In this document: in pieces, positions 32,969 to 44,882 of the stretch
Numbering within the stretch: position 1 is the first letter of the stretch
Layout of the letters: each line of letters begins with the position of its first letter
NCBI GenBank assembly: GCA_947579665.1
Contig: OX388350.1
Location: forward strand, 30,041,393-30,105,392
Direction of reading: 5' to 3'
DNA from: Sympetrum striolatum
Taxonomy: Eukaryota > Arthropoda > Insecta > Odonata > Libellulidae
Length of the DNA: 64,000 nucleotides
Program-made: the position numbers and the translations under genes
The notes under the pieces: generated by a model
What the model was told of the DNA's origin: nothing
What the model saw: the letters and a program-made list of their open reading frames with translations, nothing else
Databases searched by the model: none

Positions 32969-33370
32969 GGACTTTATTCGGGCGAGATTGAGACTAGAAA
33001 GTATCTTCTTACACCTAACCCATAATGAGCAGAAGAACAGCTTCTAATACTAAAATGAGGCGTAAATTATTTTGTTGTTAAAAGTGCTTCAAGAAGTATT
33101 TTTTTCAGGACAGCTTGTAAGTTGATTAAAACATTAGGAGGTAGAAAAACAAATGAGCCCAATTTTAAAAATATAATTTTAGAAGCAAATCCTATTCTTC
33201 TAAAGTGGCAGAGAATTCTAAGGCAGAGAAAGAATAATCAAATTCAATACCAGAATAATGATAAAATGATCCCTTAACAAATAAGAACAACAATAACAGA
33301 AATAACACAAATGGAAGTATTTTTTAAATTTGTCAATCAAGAAATTTAAAATGGTTTCTCTATTTTCCAT
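32924..33370 (-). mobile_element. Probable LINE 3' end (minus strand)
   Basis: The AATAAA signal and simple tail at 32924-32990 suggest the 3' terminus of a non-LTR retrotransposon. The adjacent ~380 bases read on the minus strand have short open pieces (KLGSFVFLPPNVLINLQAVL) but no conserved RT block. The 5' extent is a guess. Confidence 0.35.
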
Positions 33371-34136
33371 TGGAACAAATGTTGGAGCATTTCTCTCAAT
33401 CTGTTAACTTTGAGTATATTTTATTCAATTTATTGTCATTAAGATACCATACCTGTAAAAATATAGTAAGTTTAACAGCATCAGGGCAAGTTACTAGAAT
33501 GAATGATTTCTTACATTATTTTAGTAATATAAAAATAGTTGCTAAATGGGATATATAAATAGATAATACCACTTATACAGTTATTTGGATATACTAATTA
33601 TATTATACCTTCAGCTGCCAAAGTTTTTTAAAATGAATTAAAAATAAAAGCTCTCTATAATTTTATCTTTAGAAAGGATTGAAGAGTTAAAATGAGATAA
33701 GCAAATCATTTCTCATTCTACTTAAGAAACAATATTGTTGAAACGCAATTCACATGGCAAATTTGCCCAGTACTATACTTATAGACTTACAACAAACACT
33801 TATAAAAAGTTGGCCCTAAATTCAACATACATGTTATATGCATATACAAATGTTACATTCAAACTCAATAATATGAAAAACATATTGCCATATTTTGTTT
33901 TAGTGTTTTAAATAAAATCTACTTTTTAAAATTATATTACTGTCATGAATGTAATAAATTTGCACATAAAGTGGCCTAAAAAGTTTGGGGAACCAATCAC
34001 TCTGTATCACATATAATTTTTATCAATATTTCCTTCTTGATATTATGATGCATGCTATACGTCATTGCCAACGAATATGATAAATTTATTTATGACAGAG
34101 TTGAGAAAAGATGACAAATGAACATTACTCCCAAAG
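33371..34136. other. AT-rich spacer
   Basis: No recognised gene. A 62-codon frame at 33370-33558 has no domain. Confidence 0.4.
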
Positions 34137-34140
34137 GAAT

Positions 34141-34393
34141 TGTGGCGATACTCCGCGTATCGCCACCGCGTTATCTCTGTATTGTTGCTTGTTATTTTAG
34201 TTACAAATAACAAGCATTGTTAACTTGAAACTGAGAGAATAAAGACGATCTTAAAACTCGTATTTTGATAGTCTTCAAATCTGTTACACGAAGTCGAGGT
34301 CTTCTCACACGAAAGTTTCAGAAATTCATATTTGATTGCGACAGTTGTTTTGTTATATGTCTAAGTCGTCGACTACATTAATCGTCGGCTACA
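34141..34393 (+). repeat. 5' LTR (253 bp)
   Basis: Starts TGTGGCGATACTCCGCG and ends CGTCGGCTACA (TG...CA). The first 30 bases form a near-perfect hairpin (GTGGCGATAC-TCCGC-GTATCGCCAC). AATAAAG, a possible polyadenylation signal, occurs in the middle at about 34240. It carries the element's promoter. Confidence 0.95.
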
Positions 34394-34394
34394 T

Positions 34395-34404
34395 TGGTGA
34401 CCCC
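34395..34404 (+). promoter_or_regulatory. tRNA primer-binding site
   Basis: TGGTGACCCC, one base after the LTR, is complementary to the 3' end of tRNA-Trp (ends GGGGTCACCA). Trp-tRNA priming is typical of CsRn1-clade Ty3 elements. The match is 10 bases. The sequence then diverges. Confidence 0.7.
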
Positions 34405-34550
34405 TGACAAAGGACAAATTCGGCAACTTTCTTCACCGGCTTCATGGCCTCTACGGACATCATCAGGAACCTCGCTACACGGGCTTCTTTACGCACCTCG
34501 CACAGCATTCCTCAGACCACTTCGTCAAAGTAGCTGTGTCTAAAGCAACC

Positions 34551-35567
34551 ATGGGAGACACGGAGCAACTCGCCAAACTTCAGACGCAACTTGCGGAACT
34601 ACAACAGCAGCTCTTTGCCCAGCAAGAGCAACATGCCCAACAACTAGCAGCCATCCAGCAACAACACCAACAGGCTCCGCAACTACAACAAGAACAGCAA
34701 GTAGCGCTACCTCCGCAACCTTCGCAGAAGGAATCTCCGCTCTCCGATTCCGCCAGCATTAGCCCTGCTGCCATCTATCGCGTCACGCCTAAACTTCCCC
34801 CTTTCTGGCCAGCTCAACCTGCAGTATGGTTCGCCCAGGTCGAAGCACAATTTTCCTTGGCCAACATCACCTCGGACCTAACTATGTACAATTACGTCGT
34901 AGGAAGCCTTGACCATCGCTTCGCCAGTGAAATAAGTGACCTCATAATAAACCCTCCAACCGCGAATCGTTACCTGACACTTAAATCTCAGTTGATACAG
35001 CGCGTCTCTCTCTCTGAGGAGCAGCGGGTTCGGAAACTTCTCACAGCAGAAGAACTGGGTGATCACAAGCCTTCACAACTCCTGCGACACATGCGTTCTC
35101 TCATAGACGCAACACAAGTGCAGGACTCTTTTCTGCGTACCCTTTGGCTACAGCGTCTCCCGCTCAGCGCGCAGGCCATTCTCCAAGCGCAGGCTACTAC
35201 ACTTCCTCTCGATCAGCTTGCAGATGTGGCCGACCGCATCGTCGCTGTCGTTCCGCCTTCGATTGCCCCAACCGTCCATGCTGTACGCTCTACGCCTGAC
35301 CACTCAGCATTGGCTCAACGGGTGGAGGAACTCGCCAAGCAGCTCCAAGATCTACAAACTCGTCTCAGTAATTCCCCACACCCACGGTCTTGGACCCGGG
35401 ACAGATCTCAACCTCGTCCCACTGGCTCCACATACACTACACAGCGACCCGCCCAACCAGAGATGTGCTACTACCATCGCAGATTTGGTGTCGAAGCCAG
35501 ACGTTGCACCCAGCCATGCTCTGCCAACTTAGTGAAGAATTCGGTAAACTCCAACGACGACTCGTAA
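34551..35567 (+). CDS. gag: Gag polyprotein of the Ty3/CsRn1-like element
   Basis: I chose ATG 34551 (context AACCATGG), giving about 338 residues. The open frame extends slightly upstream from a GTG. The N-terminus is Gln-rich (about residues 5-60, likely coiled coil). The middle (about 75-230) has the Ty3 capsid-like block: PPFWPAQPAVWFAQVEAQF, then TMYNYVVGSL and LTAEELGDHKPSQLLRHM. The C-terminus has CYYHRRFGVEARRCTQPC, a C-X2-H-X9-C-X3-C finger. This CHCC type replaces the usual CCHC knuckle and marks the CsRn1 clade. Gag packages the RNA into particles. It overlaps pol in a different frame. No stop or frameshift is seen before TAA. Confidence 0.95.
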   Translation: MGDTEQLAKLQTQLAELQQQLFAQQEQHAQQLAAIQQQHQQAPQLQQEQQVALPPQPSQKESPLSDSASISPAAIYRVTPKLPPFWPAQPAVWFAQVEAQFSLANITSDLTMYNYVVGSLDHRFASEISDLIINPPTANRYLTLKSQLIQRVSLSEEQRVRKLLTAEELGDHKPSQLLRHMRSLIDATQVQDSFLRTLWLQRLPLSAQAILQAQATTLPLDQLADVADRIVAVVPPSIAPTVHAVRSTPDHSALAQRVEELAKQLQDLQTRLSNSPHPRSWTRDRSQPRPTGSTYTTQRPAQPEMCYYHRRFGVEARRCTQPCSANLVKNSVNSNDDS

Positions 35568-38500
35568 CGGTGGCCACGAGTCGTCCTGCAACAGGGTGCC
35601 GCCTCTTCGTCACCGACCGCCACTCCCAACGGCGTTTTCTCATAGACACGGGATCAGACCTCTCTATCTACCCGGTCAAATATTGCACCGACCACCGGAT
35701 CTGCACTGACTATGAGCTCTCCGCCGCCAACGACAGCCGGATCCGAACGTACGGTACATTACCTCTACGCCTTCAGTTCGGCCTCCCTCGCGACTTCCTT
35801 TGGCGATTCGTCGTTGCTGATGTCACTGAGCCAATCATCGGAGCAGATTTTCTAACTCACTTTCACCTCGTCCCTAATATGGCCACCGCTCAGCTCGTCG
35901 ACACAATCTCTGGCCATTCTGCATCGGGTCATCGCGATCGATCTTCTCAGGACAGCGTGCGCGCTCTGTCGGGATCTTCACCCTACCACGACCTCCTGGC
36001 TGAGTTTCCTAACATCACCCGGCCCCCAGGCACTCCTCGGGAAGTCCATCATCACACAAAGCATCACATACGCCTCCAACCCGGACCGCCGATCTACTGC
36101 CGCGCACGCCGACTAGCTCCGGATCGACTTCGGGATGCACAGGCGGAATTCGAGTTACTAGTACGCGAAGGCACTGTTCGTCGCTCATACAGCCCTTACG
36201 CCTCACCACTTCACATGGTTCGCAAGAAGGATAGTAGCTGGCGACCTTGTGGCGACTACAGGGCCCTCAACGCCCGCACAATCCCGGACCGCTACTCCAT
36301 CCGCCATCTGCAAGATTTATCCCATGCTCTACAAGGTTCCACCATCTTCAGCGCCATCGACTGCGCCAAGGCCTTCACTCAAATCCCGATGGCTCCCGAA
36401 GATATCGAAAAGACAGCCATAATTACACCTTTCGGCCTCTTCGAGTTCTTATTTATGCCATTTGGACTTCGTAACGCTGCTCAGACCTGGCAGCGTTTCA
36501 TCGACGAAGCTCTCGAAGGCCTCACTTTCTGCTTTCCTTATCTGGATGACATCTTGGTATTTTCCCGCTCGAAAGAAGAGCATCTTCAGCATCTCCGCAT
36601 CCTATTCCAACGCCTTTCCGACTACGGTGTTGTCATCAACTCAGCTAAGTGCGTCTTCGGATCTCCCGAGGTCACATTTCTGGGCTTTCATGTCAGCGCC
36701 GACGGCTGCTCGCCCTTACCTGACAAAGTAGCTACTATCAACAACTTCCCTCCGCCCAAGACCATTCGTGACCTGCGACGATTCCTCGGAATGCTGAACT
36801 TCTACCGCCAACACATCCCGCACGCTGCATCTGCTCAAGCTCCACTCAACGCACTCCTTCAAGGCCCCAAAGTCAAGAGTTCCACTGTAATTTCGTGGAC
36901 ACCAGAACTTCGACAAAGTTTCGAAGACTGCAAAGCTGGACTCTCCCGGGCCGCAACCCTTTCGCATCCAATCAGCTCAGCATTTCTAGCTCTCGTCGTA
37001 GATGCAAGCCAAACTGCCATCGGCGCCGCCCTACAGCAACTTTCTGGGAATACCTGGCAACCACTTGGTTTCTTTTCACGCAAGCTGATGCCTTCACAGC
37101 AGAAGTGGAGTGCCTATGACCGCGAACTCTACGCCGCCTACCAAGCGGTGAAACACTTTCGGCCGATGGTAGAAGCTCGCGACTTTGCCATCTTCACCGA
37201 CCACAAACCCCTGACCTACGCCTTTGGCCCGCGCAGCAAGAATACTGACACCTGCTCACCACGGCAATTTAATCATCTCGAGTTTATCTCGCAATTCACC
37301 ACGGACGTGAGACACATCTCAGGACTAGACAACGTCGTCGCGGACTGCCTCTCCAGGGTAGAATCCATAACCACCCCTGCCCCGCCTGACTACTCCGCTC
37401 TATCTCGTTCACAAGACGATGACGAGGAACTACGCAGACTCCTCCATAACGGCACAGGTCTTCAACTTTCCCGGATGCCTGTACCTGGAACAAACGTTTT
37501 GCTGTGGTGCGACACTTCGATGCCAACACCACGCCCCTACGTTACTCCTCCATATCGTCGGCATATCTTCAATAATATACACTCCCTTAATCATCCTGGA
37601 GCCAACTCCACCATCAAACTCATCTCCCGTCGGTACGTCTGGCCATCCATGCGTAAGGACTGCCGTTCATGGGCTCGCAGCTGCCTCGTCTGCCAGCGTT
37701 GCAAGGTGTCTCGTCACATCACAACGCCACTCGGAGACTTCATCCTGCCAACCAAGCGTTTCGACCACGTTCACATTGATATCGTGGGACCTCTCCCGCC
37801 AAACGCCGGCTACCGCTATCTCCTCACCATGATCGACCGGTTCTCTCGTTGGCCTGCTGCAGAACCCCTTGTTGACATCACTGCAGACAGCATCTGCCGC
37901 ACCTTTCTCCTAAGATGGGTGTCTCAATACGGTTGTCCTAAACACATCACCTGCGACCGCGGCCGTCAGTTCGTGTCATCACTTTTCCAGCGTCTTTGCG
38001 CCTCTCTGGGAACAACATTACACCACACCACGAGCTACCATCCCCAGGCAAATGGACTCGTGGAACGACTACACCGTGTCCTCAAAGCAGCTCTTATGTG
38101 CCATTCGTCCGACTCGTGGCTAGACGTCCTACCTACAGTTCTCCTCGGCCTCCGCACTACCTGGAGAGCCGACCTGCAGACAACTCCTGCCGAACTTCTC
38201 TTCGGGGAACAACTGCGTCTTCCTGGGGACTTTTTCGTCAACAACACTCAACAATCGGACTCGACGGATCTCGTCTCGCAGTTGCGAGACTACATGGCTC
38301 AGCTACGTCCAACCCCTGCGTCGCGTCACACAACCCATCGGCAAATCTTTGTTCACCGAGATTTGGCCACATCCTCCCACGTCTTCATTCGCCAAGACGC
38401 TGTGCGATCAGCCCTACAACCACCTTACATGGGACCATATCCTGTTATCAGCCGTGATCAGAAAACTTATTCACTGAATATCAATGGCAAGCCTTCCACT

Positions 38501-38692
38501 GTCTCCATCGACCGTCTCAAGCCAGCACATCTTCTTCTGGACGACTCTCCACCTGCAGCCTCTACGCCTGCACCATCTTCTACTTCCTCGGAGCCCTCAC
38601 CATCTGTTCGACCTACAATTTCTACTCGTTCCGGCCGCTCCATCCGTCCTCCGGGCCGTTTCAGGGCTGAAACTTACCACGGGGGGGAGTAG
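35390..38692 (+). CDS. pol: Pol polyprotein: protease, reverse transcriptase, RNase H, integrase
   Basis: Open frame of 1100 codons in the -1 frame relative to gag, overlapping it by 178 bases. The true start depends on frameshifting. Protease: LIDTGSDLSIYP (active DTGS about residues 86-89). RT: SAIDCAKAF (D324) and FPYLDDILVF (YLDD 384-387). RNase H: VVDASQTAIGAAL (D538), E579 and FTDHKPLTY (D604). Integrase: zinc-binding H731, H735, C765, C768, then catalytic D797, D856 and E892, an exact D-X58-D-X35-E. The C-terminus is Ser/Pro-rich with no chromodomain. The gene ends one codon before the 3' LTR purine tract finishes. Every catalytic residue is present, so the enzyme set looks functional. 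No canonical slippery heptamer was found in the overlap. Confidence 0.95.
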   Translation: MDPGQISTSSHWLHIHYTATRPTRDVLLPSQIWCRSQTLHPAMLCQLSEEFGKLQRRLVTVATSRPATGCRLFVTDRHSQRRFLIDTGSDLSIYPVKYCTDHRICTDYELSAANDSRIRTYGTLPLRLQFGLPRDFLWRFVVADVTEPIIGADFLTHFHLVPNMATAQLVDTISGHSASGHRDRSSQDSVRALSGSSPYHDLLAEFPNITRPPGTPREVHHHTKHHIRLQPGPPIYCRARRLAPDRLRDAQAEFELLVREGTVRRSYSPYASPLHMVRKKDSSWRPCGDYRALNARTIPDRYSIRHLQDLSHALQGSTIFSAIDCAKAFTQIPMAPEDIEKTAIITPFGLFEFLFMPFGLRNAAQTWQRFIDEALEGLTFCFPYLDDILVFSRSKEEHLQHLRILFQRLSDYGVVINSAKCVFGSPEVTFLGFHVSADGCSPLPDKVATINNFPPPKTIRDLRRFLGMLNFYRQHIPHAASAQAPLNALLQGPKVKSSTVISWTPELRQSFEDCKAGLSRAATLSHPISSAFLALVVDASQTAIGAALQQLSGNTWQPLGFFSRKLMPSQQKWSAYDRELYAAYQAVKHFRPMVEARDFAIFTDHKPLTYAFGPRSKNTDTCSPRQFNHLEFISQFTTDVRHISGLDNVVADCLSRVESITTPAPPDYSALSRSQDDDEELRRLLHNGTGLQLSRMPVPGTNVLLWCDTSMPTPRPYVTPPYRRHIFNNIHSLNHPGANSTIKLISRRYVWPSMRKDCRSWARSCLVCQRCKVSRHITTPLGDFILPTKRFDHVHIDIVGPLPPNAGYRYLLTMIDRFSRWPAAEPLVDITADSICRTFLLRWVSQYGCPKHITCDRGRQFVSSLFQRLCASLGTTLHHTTSYHPQANGLVERLHRVLKAALMCHSSDSWLDVLPTVLLGLRTTWRADLQTTPAELLFGEQLRLPGDFFVNNTQQSDSTDLVSQLRDYMAQLRPTPASRHTTHRQIFVHRDLATSSHVFIRQDAVRSALQPPYMGPYPVISRDQKTYSLNINGKPSTVSIDRLKPAHLLLDDSPPAASTPAPSSTSSEPSPSVRPTISTRSGRSIRPPGRFRAETYHGGE
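38676..38692 (+). promoter_or_regulatory. Polypurine tract
   Basis: CCACGGGGGGGAGTAG immediately precedes the 3' LTR and would prime plus-strand synthesis. It overlaps the last codons and stop of pol. Confidence 0.8.
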
Positions 38693-38945
38693 TGTGGCGA
38701 TACTCCGCGTATCGCCACCGCGTTATCTCTGTATTGTTGCTTGTTATTTTAGTTACAAATAACAAGCATTGTTAACTTGAAACTGAGAGAATAAAGACGA
38801 TCTTAAAACTCGTATTTTGATAGTCTTCAAATCTGTTACACGAAGTCGAGGTCTTCTCACACGAAAGTTTCAGAAATTCATATTTGATTGCGACAGTTGT
38901 TTTGTTATATGTCTAAGTCGTCGACTACATTAATCGTCGGCTACA
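38693..38945 (+). repeat. 3' LTR (253 bp)
   Basis: Same length and sequence as the 5' LTR. Followed by the GAAT target duplication. Confidence 0.95.
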
Positions 38946-38949
38946 GAAT

Positions 38950-41900
38950 GATGTAGCACAGGCAATAAATGAGCCGAGTTTGAGAAATAGGTATCTATCA
39001 GACAGTGGTCAAATATGCATTGAGAGAATCATGTAGAGACTTCCTAATGAATTTTCAATAATTCAAATCAACTAAGATTCAATTATCATCATCATTGGAA
39101 ATGGATATTAAAATTTTGAGCGGTAAATTAATTAATATACTAGTTTTACATCAATTTATTTGATCAGTTGCATAAAATTTTACCCATGATTTGTAAATAT
39201 ATTTTAGTTGAAAATGTGGTGTTAATTTGCAGGAATCACTACATCATGATGGGGAAGCAAAGCATAGAATAAAATTTGTACATTTAGTAGTGTTGGAACT
39301 AGTTGAATCATGATTGCCAGAAAGTAATTGATGAAATGAGCCCAAATTCTTTTGCAGACCTCTAATACCCTCAAACTCCTTACCAAAACAAACTCCAAAT
39401 TCTCTTGATGATAGTTGTGAAAGAAAGAGCCTCTTTGGGCCATTTACTCATACCAATAAGAGTTTTGACCCTTTAGCTTACTAACGCCAACAAATACATC
39501 ATGTCATGGGAATGCTTAAAATGTGCCTCCAATAAATGCATTAAAGATGGCTCTATTCATTGCGTCTCATTCTCAAACCATCTTTGATTTTGGATTTTCT
39601 AAATATTTTGAAAATTATATCTAAGGAATAAGTATTTTCAGTGCTCTTTATTTATTTCCATTGCATTATTTGGTTGAAACTTAGTTCTGTCCTTATAAAT
39701 TCCCTTCTTAAAACCTGCAGGTAATGATGTAAACATATATGTTTACATTACAGCAATATTTTGTACAACCAATAAGGTTTCTATTGTGGGAATTCATAGA
39801 TTATCTCAAATCACCCAGACATCAGTGAGGTTTGTTTCACAGTTCCAACAAAGGTGCCTACAATAAATATAACTTTTGCAATCATTATTTCACTTTACTC
39901 GGGACTTCTCTGCATGCGTGATAACAAACTTTTTTGCTGGGAGGTACTTTTATTTAGAATTGCGTTAGAGTTTAAACTCAACAAGTTTCAGCAGAAAATT
40001 TAACTGTGAGGAAAACTCTTTGCTACTGCATCCAAATTTTTCTTTAGTTAGTATTTTTTCCCGGGGTGGAAAAAGTTTCGGTTGGTAACGCACATTTAGC
40101 GAATAAAATTTACGTAACATAGTTGCGAGTGCCGATTTTAATTATCATTTTATCCTTACATTCATATTCACTTTCATAAGAAATTACGATGGAGAATTTT
40201 TAAATCCCATAATTTCCAACAATTCTGTCAGAATAACGTGATTAACAATGCCTCATACTGCTTTCATTTGACTCTCTCTATGAAAAGATTTCGGTTTCTT
40301 GGCGGTGGCAAGACCACCGCAAAGCGGAGGGCTCAAGCAGTGACTCATGGTTTGCCATTGGAGTAACTAAGGAGGTATACCTTCTCCCACTCCAACATCT
40401 CCACTTCTTTCCGACAATTCTGGACAATTGAAGCAAAAATGAATGAGGTGAAATGAAACCGGAGTGTAATTTGACTACGATAAATGAAATGGGTCAGCTT
40501 ACTGCGGCCAAGCCAAAAATTGAACTATACAATTTTGTGCAGTAATAAATGTTGCTATAATATAAATGAGATCTAATTTATTGAATTCATTTGTCCCAAA
40601 ATTAAAATTCCTCACGGATCATGTATTTATTCGCATTGTCTACTTTAAAAAAAATGATGGAACGAGAAGCAACCTCATATGATAATCAAAGTTTCCCAAA
40701 CACCTATTTTAAAACAAATCTCGTTTAGGAATAGCAGTCATGAACAAGTTTCATTTTGATAACCTCTCTGCTTGTCGTTTGCGTCTCACTCGAGATATTT
40801 TATTAACTTTCTATTCTATTCTATTTTTAAGCAAAATATGGCAAAAAACTGAAATATTTTCAAATAATTTCGTTTTCGAAGTTTGTTTTGGGAAACTACT
40901 GGTAAAACTTGTACGTTATTGATTTGGACATTGGTTTGCAAAACTGACGTTAGAGAAGATTGCACGCGGTCTAATGCTGCGGACTACTCAATACCAGTAT
41001 TAGAATATTCCGTAATCATCGCGATAGTTGGCTCCGAGTTTTTAGCCCTGATTTTAAATGAGTATGGAATTGCATTTTTAAGCTTTCGGTGTGTGTACGA
41101 ATATGAAGTCCATCCATTTAAGGCTATCATAAAACTTCATCTATACTCCTTCAAATTTTAAACGATTAATTAGAAGCAGCAGTCCAGTAAACGTATTTTT
41201 GAAGTAATTGATCAATAGCCATAAAAATTAAACTTTTTGTGGTGTTGTGGAATTGAATATATTGTGTTTATTTTTTCCTGTAATAAATAACCGTTTATTA
41301 ATATAATGTCCATTATCCGATTTTTCTGTTAATAAGAGGGCTGTTTGGAAATTAACAGCCGTTGATGCGTGATACTTTTAGTTGTTTTCCAAGAGACGTC
41401 ATCGCACTGCCGCGCGTTTGCTTACTGTAACTTCACGAAATAAATGCTCGCATAAGATAGAAACTCCAGCAAAATACTCCTTGGTGTTATAAGATTTCTT
41501 GAAACAAAATAATCTGTCAGTAGCAGACATTAATCGTTAGTTGTGTCCTATATTCGGACGAATCATTATGAGCATAAGTGTTGTGGTGCCAATTCTCAAT
41601 CAGTGGAACCAATTTCTCTAAGACGGAAGAATAAAAATTCATGATTAACACAGAAGTGAAAGTAGAGAGAAATCCTCTTAACAGAGATCCTAAGATTTCC
41701 TGTTCACTCACACGAGGAAGTGGCTTTGAGCCCAGCACTTCCAGGACGATGTAGAAAATCAAAATGCTGTACCACTCTGACTATATACACTGGCGGTCGA
41801 TATTTCTTCAAATGAGATTTGCGAATTGCTCAAACGCTACGAAAAATGCTTGAATTGAAACGGTGGTTATGTTTAACTTAGTGGGAATCAGTAGTTTTAA

Positions 41901-44880
41901 TACATAAAAATAAAACATCTTCACCTCTTTCATATATTATGTAATTTTTACAGATTTGAGAAGAAATTAGCACATTTTCTATAGAGTTATGTTAAATTGT
42001 CGTGCCAGCAGATAAGGCTCTAAAGGTTAATGATGAAGATTGACATGATGGTGTTGCTGAATGAAATCATTGATCATATTTTTGTGAAGCAAATTTGCTT
42101 CAGCGATGTTAGCTAACGAGATGAAAAGAGAGATGACTTCGAAAAACTGGAAATCTTTCCTCCCGATAAGCGAAGGCGACCGCACATACCGTAGGTTTCA
42201 TCGGGTCGCATTCCAATAACCAAACCTTTCTTCCACAATCACCTCTCCTGTCTTGTTAACCTTGCTTGCATTTGACTCCTACTTATTCTCTTTTCCCTAT
42301 TTGACGGTCATCAAGTGGCAACGTCCTCGCCTTGGCTATCCTCTAATCCAGTTTCTTACCACATTTTTCCTATTCTCTCAGTGTTCCAACAACAACAGGG
42401 GTGGCGAGCCAAGTGCCATATTTATTGTTATGCACGAGGAATTCATAAACTCTGATATCTATGTATTCTATATTTATTCAATTTCTGTTTCTTTCCTTTC
42501 TAATACCAGACTAGATTCATCGTATAAATATTTCACATACAAATTCGAAGCATCCGCAAGATCTCAAAACAATGCAGTTACTAAATTTGTTAATGGAAGA
42601 AGATAGTTATTTTCTGGTCATGTTTATTATATTGACCATCTATTAGTTTATAGAGAAGGCATTAAGTTGCAATTAGTCTGGTGTTTATTAAATTTCACTT
42701 TCCTGTTGATGAGGTGCGGATAGTTCAGCAAGCAAGAAATTAGTGCGAAAAGAAAATGGATTGAAATAAACAAGTTAAATAAAATGAAAAGTAAGACTTT
42801 ATATGAAATAAATTATCAATCAACTTTTACTTACTATAGTATACTAAATAGTAAATAATGTTGTAAAAATAGTATTTATTCAACATCTGGAATACTCGGG
42901 ACGGGGTTACAAGTTTTCTGCAATAAGATTCAGAAATAGAACTATAAGGTTACTTACTAGAGTAGTATATAGTAAAAATTTGTTTATATAATGTCATTAA
43001 TTTGAGTGGCGTCAATTTTTTACCACGGAAAATTGAACGACGGACAGTTGTTAAACTTTGCAGGTTTCTTCATCGCTTTTTCAATATTTAGAACATCCTT
43101 CCGGCATTTGAAATAACTTGATTTGAGTAGTAGTCATGTCGAATTTATAAATTTCCATTTAACCTTAGAAAGAAGTTAACATTTGCATGAAGGTAGCGAA
43201 GAAATCAGTGAAAAATTGTCAATTTCCGTAAAAATATTGAGAAACGCTTTAGTAATATAATCCAAAAATACCGTGATAACGACGTGGGTATTACCACTAT
43301 TATGGTGATTCATGCAATGCAATGATGAGACTAGTGGCATTAATCGAATGAAGCTGATACAAGTTTGATCTGAAGGTTATATCAATGAAATAATATGGCT
43401 GTACGAAAAATGTTCTACAGTCTCCTGATATTGCTCTCGGCCAACGAGAAAATTAATCGAGAATCGTAACTGCTCTTTCTGTACCTATTGTCTTCTTTCA
43501 TCGCCTTTTTGTAGCTCGTTTCTGATGAGGGCTTGATGCCAGAATAACGCCGCGGTGATGAGGAAGGTCCATTTACTCATTCCTCTTTATCTAAATCACC
43601 TCCATTAAATTTTACGACAACATTTTACTCCCAGTAATCGAGCTCCTTCGGGAATTTCTCCGCATCAACGGTTGGCGTACGCTCTCGCATGAATAGTAAA
43701 ACTAGATAACTCACCATTAAAAAAATGCTTATCTCAGATTATGGGAAAACATGCCAAATATAATTGATGACGGAAAATCCTTCGCGCCTACTTTTATTAT
43801 TATGTACAAAACTCTTGGAAACGATCTATTTTGAGCCCGTTATTAAAAAGCAAACTCTAAAATCTCATTGGGATATCTTATAACTCTAAAACAAAAGCTC
43901 ATGCCTCAAATCACACGGGTTTATTCATTACAACTATGCGTCTTGCGAATATATCTCTTTTTGTTGATATGAATTCAAACTCCTAATTATAACTTTTATC
44001 AGAGCCAGCGTATTACTTAATGTTCTGTTTGGAATGTTATTCTAGAACAGGGTGCTGAAGAATGTAATCTCAAATTTTGAAGGACAATAAAAATATATCA
44101 TCGAAACGAGTTTAGTTTTTTCGGGAAGCACACACTATCCTACTTATTCAAATCTAGTTTTTAGAATGATATCATTCATATTTCAGCTTTTATTCGTGAT
44201 GCACTGCGGGAGCCGTTCTCAAAAAAATTTCCATCACGCTGATGCTCTTTTCAGTAGGTACCAGTGCAACTTGGCGACAAGCGGCGTCTTTCAGTGCTAG
44301 GAGGGTTTTAGGCCGATGATGATAAACTTTTTACTCGAGATATTAGAAAAATCACAGGGAGAAAAATAGATGAGCAAGCTGGCCATCCGATATTTGTTCT
44401 TAATGACGCAAGTCGATTTGGAAACAACATCTGACAACATTCCCAGTGATTTGGGAGCAGTATTGGCTGTGGATCCGTCCCACTGTAAGCAAATGTACTT
44501 TGCATCATCAAATTCCTCCAATCTGGGTCGCAGAATCTTCCAGCATTTATAGTAACGATTGTCAGGGTCGCAGTCTCTCCACGTTCCTCAACTAAGTAAG
44601 GCCCACTACACACAAATGGGACACAGCATACCAAATGGCGGTTCGAGGGCTGTGCAGAGGATTTTGGTGAAACAACCCTCACGGGAATTGTTTACTTAAT
44701 CAATTTCGGCGATTCTGTTTGTTCCATCTGTAGGACGAGATGACGCTCATTTCCATCCGTCAAGTTCTATCAGCACCTGACAGATGCCTGCTGTGTATTG
44801 ATGACCGAATCTTCGCTTTTGAAGAAAGTCTCGGTTAAAAAACCACGATGCCCACCGGACCAACTCATGTTGTCTAGCTA
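38950..44880. other. AT-rich intergenic or intronic DNA
   Basis: No recognised gene, RNA or mobile element. Open frames of 60-124 codons (for example 40883-41161, 42253-42606, minus 44308-44682) have no domain I can name. The minus pair at 44297-44682 is slightly GC-richer and could be an old coding relic. Confidence 0.4.
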
Positions 44881-44882
44881 CA

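Larger units (their letters stand above)
34137..38949 (+). mobile_element. Complete Ty3/gypsy LTR retrotransposon (CsRn1-like)
   Basis: Target duplication GAAT (34137-34140 and 38946-38949) flanks the element. Order: 5' LTR, primer-binding site, gag, pol (protease-RT-RNase H-integrase), purine tract, 3' LTR. LTRs are identical in length and, by my base-by-base reading, in sequence. Both genes are open. The CHCC gag finger and a Trp-tRNA-type primer site point to the CsRn1 clade. There is no env and no chromodomain. Its GC content is well above the flanks. The element is very young and possibly still active. Confidence 0.95.

Noticed and set aside
36015..38247. Minus and alternative frames within pol
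   Set aside because: Shadows of the Ty3 pol gene.
39222..39443. 73-codon minus frame with a donor-like GTAAGG, considered as an upstream RGK exon
   Set aside because: The sequence does not resemble the RGK P-loop or switch regions, and no matching acceptor was found.
44297..44682. Overlapping minus frames with LQWDGSTANTAPKSLG, considered as a transposon or zinc-finger relic
   Set aside because: I could not match the blocks to any family with confidence, and two frames would be needed.
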